A stretch of DNA of 64,000 bases from Teichococcus wenyumeiae (lineage in GTDB: Bacteria; Pseudomonadota; Alphaproteobacteria; Acetobacterales; Acetobacteraceae): NCBI RefSeq assembly GCF_003696345.1, contig NZ_RFLX01000005.1, positions 24,777-88,776 of the forward strand, read 5' to 3'. A program made the translations under genes and the position numbers. Positions 27,986 to 37,489 of the stretch are shown here, piece after piece (within the stretch, counting starts at the first letter, position 1; every line of letters starts with the position of its first letter). Below the pieces are notes generated by a model. The model was not told the DNA's origin. It saw only the letters and a program-made list of their open reading frames with translations, and searched no databases.

Positions 27986-28017
27986 TTGAGATCTCAATTA
28001 AGTTGCTGATCCGCAAC
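27986..28017. promoter_or_regulatory. Two palindromes upstream of the sigma-54 promoter
   Basis: TTGAGATCTCAA at 27986-27997 is a perfect 12-bp palindrome. GTTGC-N6-GCAAC at 28002-28017 is a second inverted repeat ending 1 bp before the promoter's TTGG. The surrounding ~100 bp is distinctly AT-richer than the rest of the window. They may bind an activator or integration factor; this is a positional inference. Confidence 0.4.
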
Positions 28018-28018
28018 A

Positions 28019-28036
28019 TTGGCACACCCCTTGCAC
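28019..28036 (+). promoter_or_regulatory. Sigma-54 (RpoN) -24/-12 promoter
   Basis: TTGGCAC-N5-TTGCAC matches the sigma-54 consensus, with GG at 28021-28022 and GC at 28033-28034 separated by exactly 10 nt. It points at the PEP-CTERM gene, whose ATG lies 39 bp after the -12 element. PEP-CTERM genes in floc-forming betaproteobacteria are known to depend on RpoN and the PrsK/PrsR system. Confidence 0.75.
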
Positions 28037-28074
28037 CTCCTCCCTTGCCCAATGACGGGCATGGGAGCTGGAGC

Positions 28075-28725
28075 ATGCGAAAGACTCTGCTGGCGGCATC
28101 GGCCGCCGTGGCTCTGCTGATGGGGGCAGTGCCGGCCTCGGCGGCAAATTTTTCCTTCACAGGTAACTTCGAGATCGATGACGCGGTCCAACTGTTCAAC
28201 TTCAGCCTGGACACCGAATCCACGGTGACGCTGCGCACGCTCTCCTATGCGGGCGGCACCAATGCGGCTGGCGAGACCATCGCACGCGGCGGCTTCGACC
28301 CGATCCTGTCCCTGTTCAACGCATCGGGGGTGCTGCTGGGCGTCGGTGACGATGGCGGCTATGGCGTTGTCGGCACCGATGCCCTGACCAATTCGGCCTG
28401 GGACGCCTTCCTGACCACGACTCTGGCGGCGGGCTCCTACACCGTGGCCCTGACGCAGTACGACAGCTATTCCTTCGGCAACCTAGCGGATGGGTTCTGG
28501 CGCAGTGGCGAGGGCAACTTCACCGTCTATATCGGCTGCCCGGAAAATGGCGCGGCCTTCAACGATGCCTCGGGCGAGGTGGGCTGCGCCCGCAACGGCC
28601 AGTGGGCCGTCGATGTCCTGAACGTCACCAGCGCCGTGGCGGTGCCGGAGCCCGCTTCCCTGTCGTTGTTCGGGCTGGGCCTGGCCGGGCTGGGCTTCAT
28701 CCGCCGCAGGAAGACGGCGGCCTGA
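28075..28725 (+). CDS. PEP-CTERM sorting domain protein, DVUA0089-like
   Basis: This 216-residue exported protein has a signal peptide of about 23 residues (AVALLMGAVPASAA). The beta-rich body (FNFSLDTESTVTLRTLSYAG, GGFDPILSLFNASG, AGSYTVALTQYDSY) resembles DVUA0089/PPC-type extracellular domains. The C-terminus is VPEPASLSLFGLGLAGLGF followed by RRRK: the PEP-CTERM signal recognised by exosortase (EpsH/XrtA). No exosortase gene is in the window. The start is ATG 28075 with GGAG upstream. It is probably a surface or exopolysaccharide-associated protein. Confidence 0.9.
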   Translation: MRKTLLAASAAVALLMGAVPASAANFSFTGNFEIDDAVQLFNFSLDTESTVTLRTLSYAGGTNAAGETIARGGFDPILSLFNASGVLLGVGDDGGYGVVGTDALTNSAWDAFLTTTLAAGSYTVALTQYDSYSFGNLADGFWRSGEGNFTVYIGCPENGAAFNDASGEVGCARNGQWAVDVLNVTSAVAVPEPASLSLFGLGLAGLGFIRRRKTAA

Positions 28726-28782
28726 AAACCCGCAACTGCGGGCGGCCTGGGTCCGTCATGGCCCCGGGCCAATACCTGAAGG

Positions 28783-28845
28783 CTGGGGCGCTGCCCCAGA
28801 CCCCGCCGGGGTGGTGAAGACCACCCCGGACCCCGCTGCCAGTTT
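28783..28845. repeat. Family A half element (solo), copy 3
   Basis: Only the left module is present: an outer hairpin CTGGGGC-GCT-GCCCCAG (28783-28799), an inner hairpin at 28806-28829 (arms CCGGGGTGGT, 4-nt loop GAAG) and the ACCCCGCTGCCAGTTT tail that other copies share. It lies after the PEP-CTERM stop in a convergent gap. Confidence 0.7.
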
Positions 28846-28901
28846 GGCCCCGGCCTGGCGCCGGTCTTTCCAGTCTCCGCAGCCGCCGGCCGGTAGCTGA
28901 A

Positions 28902-28924
28902 GGCGGGGCCTCCCGGGCCCCGCC
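28902..28924. terminator. Hairpin near the convergent end of the MBL-fold gene
   Basis: GGCGGGGCC arms with a 5-nt loop, 12 bp beyond the stop codon of the leftward metallo-beta-lactamase-fold gene. There is no T tract. It could be a bidirectional terminator acting together with the family A half element. Confidence 0.5.
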
Positions 28925-28935
28925 CCATCACGCAA

Positions 28936-29961
28936 TCAGACGCCGGTGGACCAATCCGCCGGAATGAAGCGGTAGCCCTCGCCGTCCTTGACGACATAGC
29001 CATTCGCCGGGAAGGGGAAGTGGTAGCCCATGCAGCGGATGCGGTCGCTGGCCACGCGGTCCAGCACCTCCCGCCGGGTCTTTTCCGCCTGGTCGGCATC
29101 CATGTCGAAGACCAGGTGCCAGTCGGGACGCGCCAGGTTCAGTTCGGGCCGGTTGGTCACGTCCCCCAGCACCAGCGCCTGCGCATCGCCGCTGGAGAGC
29201 AGGTAGCTGGTGTGGCCCGGCGTATGGCCGGGGGTGGAAAGCGCCACCACGCCCGGCACCACCTCGCCATCGCCGCTGATCTTGCGGATGCGGTCCTTGT
29301 AGGGCTCGAACCGCTTGCGGACATTGGCGAAGGCGCCCTTCATCGCTTCGGGTGCCTTGGCGGCATTCTCCTCGCTCATCCAGTAGTCCCACTCGGCCTC
29401 GGGCACGATCAACTGGGCCTTGGGGAAGAGAGGCTTGCCGTCGGCGGTGGTCAGGCCGGTGATATGGTCGGCGTGGAAATGGGTGAAGATGATCTGCGTC
29501 ACCTTCTCCGGGTCCAGCCCCGCCGCCTGCATATTGGCGGCCAGGCGCCCGGCGGTATTGCCCAGCTGCCCGCCGCTGCCGATGTCAAAGGCGATCAGCC
29601 CGTCCGCCGTCTCCAGGAAGGGCACGGTATAGGGCAGGCGCAGCGCGTCGGTGGGCAGGAAGGCGGCCTTCAGGGCTTCCTCCACCACTGCGGGATCGGC
29701 ATTGCGCACGAAGCCCTTGGTGGGGTCCGGGCGGACACCATAGCCGTCACTGACCATGGTGACGGTACGGTTGCCCAGCTTGAAGCGGAAGAAGCCTGGG
29801 TTGGGCGCCGGGCCGGCGGCACCGGCCGCCTGCGCCGCCACGCTGGGCACCGCCTGGGTCTGCGCGACGGCACTGCCCCAGGGGGCCCAGCCCAGCCGCG
29901 CCAGCAGTGGCGTGGCGGCCAGCACGCCCGCCGCCGCCATCAAGCCACGTCGGTCGATCAT
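28936..29961 (-). CDS. Metallo-beta-lactamase-fold hydrolase, exported
   Basis: This 341-residue MBL-fold enzyme has an N-terminal Tat-like signal (DRRGLMAAAGVLAATPLLARL) and a low-complexity Ala/Pro stretch to about residue 55. The metal site is THFHADHITG (HxHxDH) with STPGHTPGHTSY and LVLGDVTNRPELN as the later ligands, ending MGYHFPFPANGYV. The overall pattern is that of the AHL-lactonase/MPH-like periplasmic group. The substrate is unknown. The start is ATG at 29959-29961; the frame continues upstream but without a signal or ribosome site. Confidence 0.88.
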   Translation of the reverse strand: MIDRRGLMAAAGVLAATPLLARLGWAPWGSAVAQTQAVPSVAAQAAGAAGPAPNPGFFRFKLGNRTVTMVSDGYGVRPDPTKGFVRNADPAVVEEALKAAFLPTDALRLPYTVPFLETADGLIAFDIGSGGQLGNTAGRLAANMQAAGLDPEKVTQIIFTHFHADHITGLTTADGKPLFPKAQLIVPEAEWDYWMSEENAAKAPEAMKGAFANVRKRFEPYKDRIRKISGDGEVVPGVVALSTPGHTPGHTSYLLSSGDAQALVLGDVTNRPELNLARPDWHLVFDMDADQAEKTRREVLDRVASDRIRCMGYHFPFPANGYVVKDGEGYRFIPADWSTGV

Positions 29962-30019
29962 CGAATTCTCTCCCGGTCCAGGGTCGTGTCTCGTCGAAGT
30001 GGGCGCGCCGGGGCCGGGA

Positions 30020-31321
<1,302 letters not shown>

Positions 31322-31391
31322 GGCGGCGGCATGCCCGCCCGGCCCCGGGATGACAAGCGCCGAGATAACAGGGCTGCGCCCTGCCCGCTCC

Positions 31392-31880
31392 TCAGGCGCC
31401 GTATTGCAGCCGGGCCAGGCCGGGCTCCAGCGATTCCAGCCGCACGGTGGCCGGGCCGGCTTCCTCGCCCCCCGGCTGGGCGGCGAGCCAGGCGCCGTAG
31501 AGCCCCTCCAGCACCGGGCCCAGCCAGGCGCCGGCGGGGTCCTGCGCCGTGCCGATGCAGGGGGCGGCGCTGTGGCGGAAGCGCAGCCGGCGGTCCTGCG
31601 GGTCCAGCTCCAGCGCCACATGGCCCCAGGCGGCGGCGGCCAGCGCCTCGTTCATCAGCCGCTGCAGCCCTTCCAGCGTCTCTGCGGGGGGCAGCGGCAT
31701 GGTGGCGGCGAAGCGCTGGCCCACGGCGCGCAGCAGGGCATCCCGCGCCGCGCGGTCCATCTGCGCGTCCAGCACCTCCAGCAGCGCGGCCAGGAAGCCG
31801 CGCCACTGCCGGCTGACATCGCGGCGCGCCAGATAGGCCAGGGCGGCGTGGTCCGTCGCGGCGTGGTCCGTCTCAGTCAT
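31392..31880 (-). CDS. bcsD: Cellulose biosynthesis protein BcsD
   Basis: This periplasmic BcsD (AcsD)-type subunit has about 162 residues. The key block GTAQDPAGAWLGPVLEGLYG closely matches the Komagataeibacter BcsD core, and ETLEGLQRLMNEALAAAAWG corresponds to the preceding helix. BcsD octamers guide nascent glucan chains and align terminal complexes for crystalline cellulose. It is the last gene of the bcs operon. ATG 31880 is chosen because the alternative at 31892 directly abuts its ribosome site. bcsC, which normally precedes it, is absent: only about 70 bp separate it from bcsAB. Confidence 0.85.
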   Translation of the reverse strand: MTETDHAATDHAALAYLARRDVSRQWRGFLAALLEVLDAQMDRAARDALLRAVGQRFAATMPLPPAETLEGLQRLMNEALAAAAWGHVALELDPQDRRLRFRHSAAPCIGTAQDPAGAWLGPVLEGLYGAWLAAQPGGEEAGPATVRLESLEPGLARLQYGA

Positions 31881-31951
31881 AAGCCTTTGCATCCTCCACG
31901 TCGTTGCTTCTGCCGGTGGTCGCTCTTGCCAAGCCTTCAGGTACCAAGCCT

Positions 31952-34900
31952 TCAGGTCCGGGTCCGCAGCCGGCGGGCGGCACGGCGGCGCATCAGCCAG
32001 TAGCTCGGCATGGCCACCAGCAGGGCAGCCACCAGCACCAGCAGCAGCAGCGTGTCCGGCCGCGCGCCCAGGTAATACTGCGGCCAGAGCCAGGGCGGGA
32101 TGAAGCCCACCGTGTAGTTCCGCCCGACCTTGTAGGAGGTCATCCGCCCGTTGGAGAGAATGGCGAGGTCGCCCTGGACGCGCGGCAGCAGCTCCACGTC
32201 GCGGAAGGCCGCCACCATGGCCTCGACGCCCTGCGGGCTGGTGCCGGTCAGGGCCACCACGCTGCGCTTGGGCGCCAGTGGGCTCTCGAAGCCCAGCAGC
32301 ATGCCGCTGCCGGCACCCGGCGCCGCCAGGGTGGCCTGCAACTGGTCGCGCTGCTGCCGCTCGTCATCGCTGATGAAGAGGTTACGGAAGCCGCCCAGCG
32401 CATCCCCCAGCGACAGGGTGACGCGGTTGCCCTCGATCTGCAGCGGGCTGCGGTCGCGCAGCATGTCGGCCAGCGCCGGCTGGCGCGTGATGGCGCCGAT
32501 CAGCATCAGGTCCCGGTTCGCCACTTCCTGGATGCCGGAAGGGCGGGCGATGGCGATGCGGGTGGCGGCATGGCCCACATTGGCGGAAAGCCGCCCCAGC
32601 AGCGTCAGGAAGGCCGAGATCTCGGAGCCGGTCGGCCGCTCCGGCAGCACCGCCGCCGTCTCGGCGAAATCGGCCAGCCGGGTATAGGGAAAGCCGCTGC
32701 CGGCGAAGAAGGCCAGGTTCGGCATCTCCGTGAAGCGGTAGCCGCGCGACAGGTCCAGCGTGCTGTCCGGGTCGATCGAGGCGCGCACGTCGCCGGGGAT
32801 GGAGACGCAGTCGCCGCGGTTCAGCGGCCGCATGTCGAAGCGCAGCTGCAGCTCGTTCTGCCCGAAGATCAGGTAGGGCGGCAGCCCCACCTGCCCTTCC
32901 GAACGGTCGCCGGTGCCGGCGGCGCGCACCCGGCGCGCGATCCAGTTCCAGGGCCAGCCCGGCTCGGGCTCCCGCAGCGGGAAGGAGCGCAGGTAGACAT
33001 TGTTCAGCCCGGCATCGAGGCGGGAGACCGCCACGTCGGTGATCGGGCCCGGAGGCGCGCGGTAGAAGACATCCACCGGCAGGGCGCGGTCGCGCCAGGT
33101 GTAGAGGTCGGGCGCGGTGCGGAAGGGCAGCGCGATGGTGCCCGGCGCGAAGCCGTAGGATTGCAGCTCCGAGGGGTCCACCAGCTCGCCGAACTTCACC
33201 GGGCGGTCGGAGCGCACCCAGCGCGGCCCGTCATAGGGCTGGCGCGGCGGCATGTCGGGCGCCTGCACCATGGCGATCTCGCCCGAGAGCGCCTGCCGGC
33301 CCACCGCCAGCGCCTGCGCCGCCGCGGCGGCATCGGCGCCGTTGCGGCCGCCCACCACCAGCAGCAGCCCGTCCGGGTCGGAAGGGTTGGGCACCACGGC
33401 CAGCGTCGGGCCATCCATGCGCGGCAGCGCCAGGCCCGGCACCGCATCCGGCCCCGCCGCGATCACCACCGCATTGCCGCGCGCCGGCACGCCGCCGCTG
33501 ACCGGGAAGGTGGCGCCGCGGTAGTCCGCCTGCACCGCGAACCAGGAGGTCGCGATGGCGGCGGCGCGCACGATGTCGTTGCCGGCGCCTTCCGGCAGCA
33601 CCACCGGCAGGTTCAGCGGCTCCCGCAGCACGCGGTGGTCGAAGAAGGGCTCGGGCAGCCGCGCCAGGTCGCGCGGCAGCGGCAGCCGCTCCAGCGTCAG
33701 CTGCACGGTCGAAAGGTCGGAGACCGTGGACCAGAGCAAGCCGGAGAGCGGGTCGTTGCACTCGATGGCGTAGCGGCCGGTGAAGCGGAAGTTCAGCCGG
33801 TTGGCATCGGCGAAGAAGACCGGGTTCATCGGGAACTCGACCGGGCCGAAGGCCGGGCGCGCCTTGTCCGGCGTGACGGTGCCGACGAACTGGTCGTTCA
33901 GCGTGATGGCGACCTGGCTCAGCTCTGGGATCAGCGCCGGCGAGGTGGCGCCCTGGATGGTCAGCTTGGCGCCGGTCACCACCTCATCCGCCCGGATGCC
34001 GAAGAGCAGGCCCTGGAGGTCGGAGGTGCCGCGCAGCTGCATCGGCCCCGCGAGGCCGAGCTGGCGCAGGCTGCGCGTCTCGATGCGGGAGGAGCCGACG
34101 GCCCCGGTGGGCGCGCCAAAGGCATAGGGAGAGGCCGGCGCCGCCGGCGCGGGGGCCACGGGCGCGGCGGCCGGCGGCAGCGCAGGCGGCGGCTGCGCCA
34201 CCAGCGGCTGGCCAAAGGGCGCCTGCGGCGGCATCAGCGGCGCCTGCACCAGCACCATCCCTGGCGCGGCGGCCGGGGCAATGCCGAGCGGCAGCGGCAG
34301 GCTGCCGGCCACCGCCAGGGTCGGCAGCGGCGGCGGCGCCTGTGGGCGCTGGGCGGAAGCGGCGGCGGGCAGGCCCAGCGCCGCCAGCAGCAGCGCGGCG
34401 GCGCGGCGGCCACCCCGCGCGGTGGGGCTGGGCGGCGCGGTGGAGGCATCGGCCGCCGGCGCCTCGCCGAGGGAGGAGGCAGGCTGGGCCAGCGGCGCGC
34501 GGCCGGCGCGGGCCTGGGCGGCGCGCTCCTTCCGGCGGGCACGGCGGGCGCGCAGCGAGAGCTGGCTGTTGCCACGGAAAAGACCACCGACGCTCAACAC
34601 CACCTCCAGCATCGCGCGCAGCGGGCGGTCCGCGCGCACATCGTCCCAGTGCAGCCAGGCATCGGCGCGGCCGAGCGCGACACGCACGATATTGCCTTCA
34701 TCCAGCAGCCCGCGCGGGGCGAAGCGCACCTGCATGCGGTTGCCCTGCCAGCGCAAGGTCTCGGCCGGCACCGGCACCGCCTCGGTGCCGATATCGAATT
34801 CCAGGAGGACCATGCCCTCCGGCAGCACTTCCGGCCGCTCCACCGTCAGCGCCGCGCCGCCAAGGGAAAGGTCGATGCTCTCCCCTTCCAGCCGGCGGCC

Positions 34901-36643
34901 ATCGGGCAGCACCACCGTCATCGGCACGCGGGCGGCGACGCGGTGGCGCTCGCGGATCTGGCGCCGCTCGCGGCCCACGGCGAGGCCGGCCAGCACCGTC
35001 ACAAGCGAGAGCAGCACCCAGACGGCGTTCAGCGCATTGGCCTGGAACTGCAGCGAGGAGGGCGGATTGGCTACCATGCCGTAGATGCCCGACATCAGCC
35101 CCAGCACCAGCGCGCCGCCCAGCACCAGGTTGGGGCCCACGGCGCGCACGTCGAAATAGCCGTCCTGCAGCGTGCCGCCCTTGTCGGTGACGTTGAACTT
35201 GCCCTTGGTGGGGTCCAGCAGCGTGGTCATGACCACCGGCAGCAGATAGAGCGCCAGCACGGTCTCGTAGATCTCGGACCAGAAGGAATGGCGCACCTTG
35301 CCCTGCAACCGGCTGTTGGTGACCACCGAATGCACCACATGCGGCCCGGCATAGGCGACGATCGCCAGCGGGGAGGCCGCGATGATGTTCTCCCCGAACA
35401 GCAGGAAGGCCAGCGGCGAGGTCAGGAAGACGACGCGCGGCAGCGGGAAGAGGAAGTGCCACTGCGCGTTGAGGTAGCAGAGGCGCTGCGCGAAATTCAG
35501 GCCGCGGCCCAGGATCGGGTTGTCGACGCGCAGGATCTGGATCATGCCGCGCGCCCAGCGCATGCGCTGGCCGATATGCGCCAGCAGGCGGTCGGTGGCG
35601 AGGCCGGCGGCCAGCGGCAGGCGCAGATAGGCGGTGCGCCAGCCCAGCCGCTGCATCTTGAGCGAGCAGTGGCAGTCCTCGGTCACGGTCTGGGTCGGCA
35701 CGCCGCCCACTTCCTCCAGCGCCGTGCGGCGCAGCACGGCGCAGGAGCCGCAGAAGAAGGTGGCGTTCCAGGTGTCGTTGCCCTGCTGCACCAGCCCGTA
35801 GAAGAGCAGGCCCTCGTTCGGCACGCGCTTGCCGGAGGCGAGGTTCCGCTCGAAGGGATCGGGCGAATAGAAGTGGTGCGGCGTCTGCAGCATGCCGATG
35901 TCGCGGTCCCGCAGCATCCAGCCCAGGGTCAGCTGCAGGAAGGCGCGGGTCGGCACGTGGTCGCAGTCGAAGATGGCGACATATTCGCCGCTGGTCTTGG
36001 TCAGGGCGTGGTTGATGTTGCCGGCCTTGGCGCCCTTGTTGTCCGGGCGGATCATGTAGCCGCAGCCGACTTCCTCGCAGAAGGCGCGGAAATCCTCGCG
36101 CCGGCCGTCATCCAGCACGTAGATGTTCATCTTGTCGCGCGGCCAGTCCATCGCCAGCGCGCCGAAGACGGAGGGCTTCACCACTTCCAGCGGCTCGTTG
36201 TAGCTGGGGATGAAGACATCCACGACCGGCCAGTCCGCCGGGTCCGGCGGCAGCGGCACGGGCTTGCGCTCCAGCGGCCAGGCCTGCTGGAAATAGGAAA
36301 GTAGCAGCGCCAGCACGGCGTAGACCTCGGCCAGCAGCAGGCCGGTGCCGAGGAAGGTGGCGATATAGCCGGAATAGCCCAGCGTCTCGGTCACGCGCCA
36401 ATAAAGGTAGCGCAGCGAGATCATGGAGGAGAGCGCGATCAGGAAGAAGGACGCGGCCTTGCCCGGCAGGCGGTTGACGATCAGGAAGACCAGGAAGCCG
36501 CCCAGCGCCAGCCAGGCCTGCTGCTCCGCCTCCAGCGGCGTGACCATGAAGATCAGCCCCAGCAGGACGCCGATCAGCACCACCGCCGCGTTCAGCAGCG
36601 GAATGCGCCCCAGGAAGCTGGTCATGCGACGACCCAGGCGCAT
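31952..36643 (-). CDS. bcsAB: Fused cellulose synthase BcsA-BcsB
   Basis: This protein of about 1563 residues fuses the catalytic and periplasmic subunits, as in Komagataeibacter. The BcsA part has membrane helices, then GT2 motifs VDVFIPSYNE (~140), DCDHVP (~225), FFCGS, TED (~320) and QRMRWARGM (~360), all catalytic residues present. A PilZ domain (RERHRVAAR, ~565, and DLSLGG) binds cyclic di-GMP. From ~780 on is BcsB with carbohydrate-binding and flavodoxin-like domains, ending in a membrane anchor at ~1530. The start ATG at 36643 overlaps the bcsQ stop (TGATG); ATG 36658 is also possible. It polymerises UDP-glucose into beta-1,4-glucan. Confidence 0.95.
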   Translation of the reverse strand: MRLGRRMTSFLGRIPLLNAAVVLIGVLLGLIFMVTPLEAEQQAWLALGGFLVFLIVNRLPGKAASFFLIALSSMISLRYLYWRVTETLGYSGYIATFLGTGLLLAEVYAVLALLLSYFQQAWPLERKPVPLPPDPADWPVVDVFIPSYNEPLEVVKPSVFGALAMDWPRDKMNIYVLDDGRREDFRAFCEEVGCGYMIRPDNKGAKAGNINHALTKTSGEYVAIFDCDHVPTRAFLQLTLGWMLRDRDIGMLQTPHHFYSPDPFERNLASGKRVPNEGLLFYGLVQQGNDTWNATFFCGSCAVLRRTALEEVGGVPTQTVTEDCHCSLKMQRLGWRTAYLRLPLAAGLATDRLLAHIGQRMRWARGMIQILRVDNPILGRGLNFAQRLCYLNAQWHFLFPLPRVVFLTSPLAFLLFGENIIAASPLAIVAYAGPHVVHSVVTNSRLQGKVRHSFWSEIYETVLALYLLPVVMTTLLDPTKGKFNVTDKGGTLQDGYFDVRAVGPNLVLGGALVLGLMSGIYGMVANPPSSLQFQANALNAVWVLLSLVTVLAGLAVGRERRQIRERHRVAARVPMTVVLPDGRRLEGESIDLSLGGAALTVERPEVLPEGMVLLEFDIGTEAVPVPAETLRWQGNRMQVRFAPRGLLDEGNIVRVALGRADAWLHWDDVRADRPLRAMLEVVLSVGGLFRGNSQLSLRARRARRKERAAQARAGRAPLAQPASSLGEAPAADASTAPPSPTARGGRRAAALLLAALGLPAAASAQRPQAPPPLPTLAVAGSLPLPLGIAPAAAPGMVLVQAPLMPPQAPFGQPLVAQPPPALPPAAAPVAPAPAAPASPYAFGAPTGAVGSSRIETRSLRQLGLAGPMQLRGTSDLQGLLFGIRADEVVTGAKLTIQGATSPALIPELSQVAITLNDQFVGTVTPDKARPAFGPVEFPMNPVFFADANRLNFRFTGRYAIECNDPLSGLLWSTVSDLSTVQLTLERLPLPRDLARLPEPFFDHRVLREPLNLPVVLPEGAGNDIVRAAAIATSWFAVQADYRGATFPVSGGVPARGNAVVIAAGPDAVPGLALPRMDGPTLAVVPNPSDPDGLLLVVGGRNGADAAAAAQALAVGRQALSGEIAMVQAPDMPPRQPYDGPRWVRSDRPVKFGELVDPSELQSYGFAPGTIALPFRTAPDLYTWRDRALPVDVFYRAPPGPITDVAVSRLDAGLNNVYLRSFPLREPEPGWPWNWIARRVRAAGTGDRSEGQVGLPPYLIFGQNELQLRFDMRPLNRGDCVSIPGDVRASIDPDSTLDLSRGYRFTEMPNLAFFAGSGFPYTRLADFAETAAVLPERPTGSEISAFLTLLGRLSANVGHAATRIAIARPSGIQEVANRDLMLIGAITRQPALADMLRDRSPLQIEGNRVTLSLGDALGGFRNLFISDDERQQRDQLQATLAAPGAGSGMLLGFESPLAPKRSVVALTGTSPQGVEAMVAAFRDVELLPRVQGDLAILSNGRMTSYKVGRNYTVGFIPPWLWPQYYLGARPDTLLLLVLVAALLVAMPSYWLMRRRAARRLRTRT

Positions 36644-37479
36644 CAGTGCGTTCCCCATTCCGGAGCCGTCCAGGGCATAGCCGCGCGCGGCGGGGCCGGT
36701 GGGGGCATGGTCGCATTGGCTGGCAGCAGCGCCGTGATCGCCTGCGCCAACTGGCGGATATCCTCGGCGGCGCGGCTGCCCGGCGCGGCATCGGCCACCA
36801 GCCGCTGGCCGGTCAGGGCCTCGGCAAAGGCATCGTCGCGGCTGACGGCGCCGAGCAGGCGGGAGCCCAGGTGGCGCGCCACCGCCTCCGCCGCCGTGCG
36901 GGACAGGCGGGAGGCCATGTCCACGCCATTGAGCACGAATTGCAGCCGCCCGGCGAAGAGCGCGGCCATGGTGCCATTGCCCAGGAAGCGCCCGGCCTCG
37001 ATCTCGGCCAGCATGGCGGCGGAGATCGCCTCGCTTTGCAGCACCGTCACCACCAGGTTGGCCATGGGCATCAGGATGGCCAGGGCCTGGGAAGGGCCCG
37101 GCGGCATGTCGGCCACCACCACCACGCGCGGGTCGGCCAGCATCTCCCGCACCGGGGTGGCCAGCAGGCCGGGGTCACGCTCCAGCGCCACGCCGTATTC
37201 CAGCGCGTCGCGCAGCTCCATCGCGCCATGCGGCAGCAGCAGGGTGCCGGAGGCCGCCTGGCGCAGGCAGGAGCGCCAGTCCGGCCGCCGCAGCAGTTGC
37301 GCGTTGAAGCCGGAAAGGTCGCCCACCGGCACGCCGAAATGCAGCCGCAGCGAATTCTGCGGGTCGAGGTCCAGCGCCAGCGCGGTGCGACCCTGGCGGC
37401 GCAGCATATCCGCCACATTGGCGGACAGTGTGGTCTTGCCGACGCCGCCCTTGGGCGAAGCAAAGCAGATCAGCGGCAC
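36643..37479 (-). CDS. bcsQ: Cellulose biosynthesis ParA-like ATPase BcsQ
   Basis: This 278-residue MinD/ParA-type ATPase has a deviant Walker A FASPKGGVGKTTLSANVAD at the N-terminus, ALALDLDPQNSLRLHFGVP and VVVVADMPPGPS as Walker B/switch. It belongs to the YhjQ/BcsQ family, which localises the cellulose synthase at the cell pole in enterobacteria. Its C-terminal ~25 residues are Pro-rich. It sits between the disordered BcsH-like protein (10 bp upstream) and bcsAB, to which it is coupled. Komagataeibacter type I operons usually lack it, so the gene order is mixed. Confidence 0.9.
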   Translation of the reverse strand: MPLICFASPKGGVGKTTLSANVADMLRRQGRTALALDLDPQNSLRLHFGVPVGDLSGFNAQLLRRPDWRSCLRQAASGTLLLPHGAMELRDALEYGVALERDPGLLATPVREMLADPRVVVVADMPPGPSQALAILMPMANLVVTVLQSEAISAAMLAEIEAGRFLGNGTMAALFAGRLQFVLNGVDMASRLSRTAAEAVARHLGSRLLGAVSRDDAFAEALTGQRLVADAAPGSRAAEDIRQLAQAITALLPANATMPPPAPPRAAMPWTAPEWGTH

Positions 37480-37489
37480 CCGTCAGTCC

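Noticed and set aside
31904..36304. A 1466-codon open frame on the + strand
   Set aside because: It is antisense to bcsAB, His/Arg/Gln-rich and without any domain. In such GC-rich DNA the complement of a real gene often stays open; bcsAB has complete catalytic motifs.
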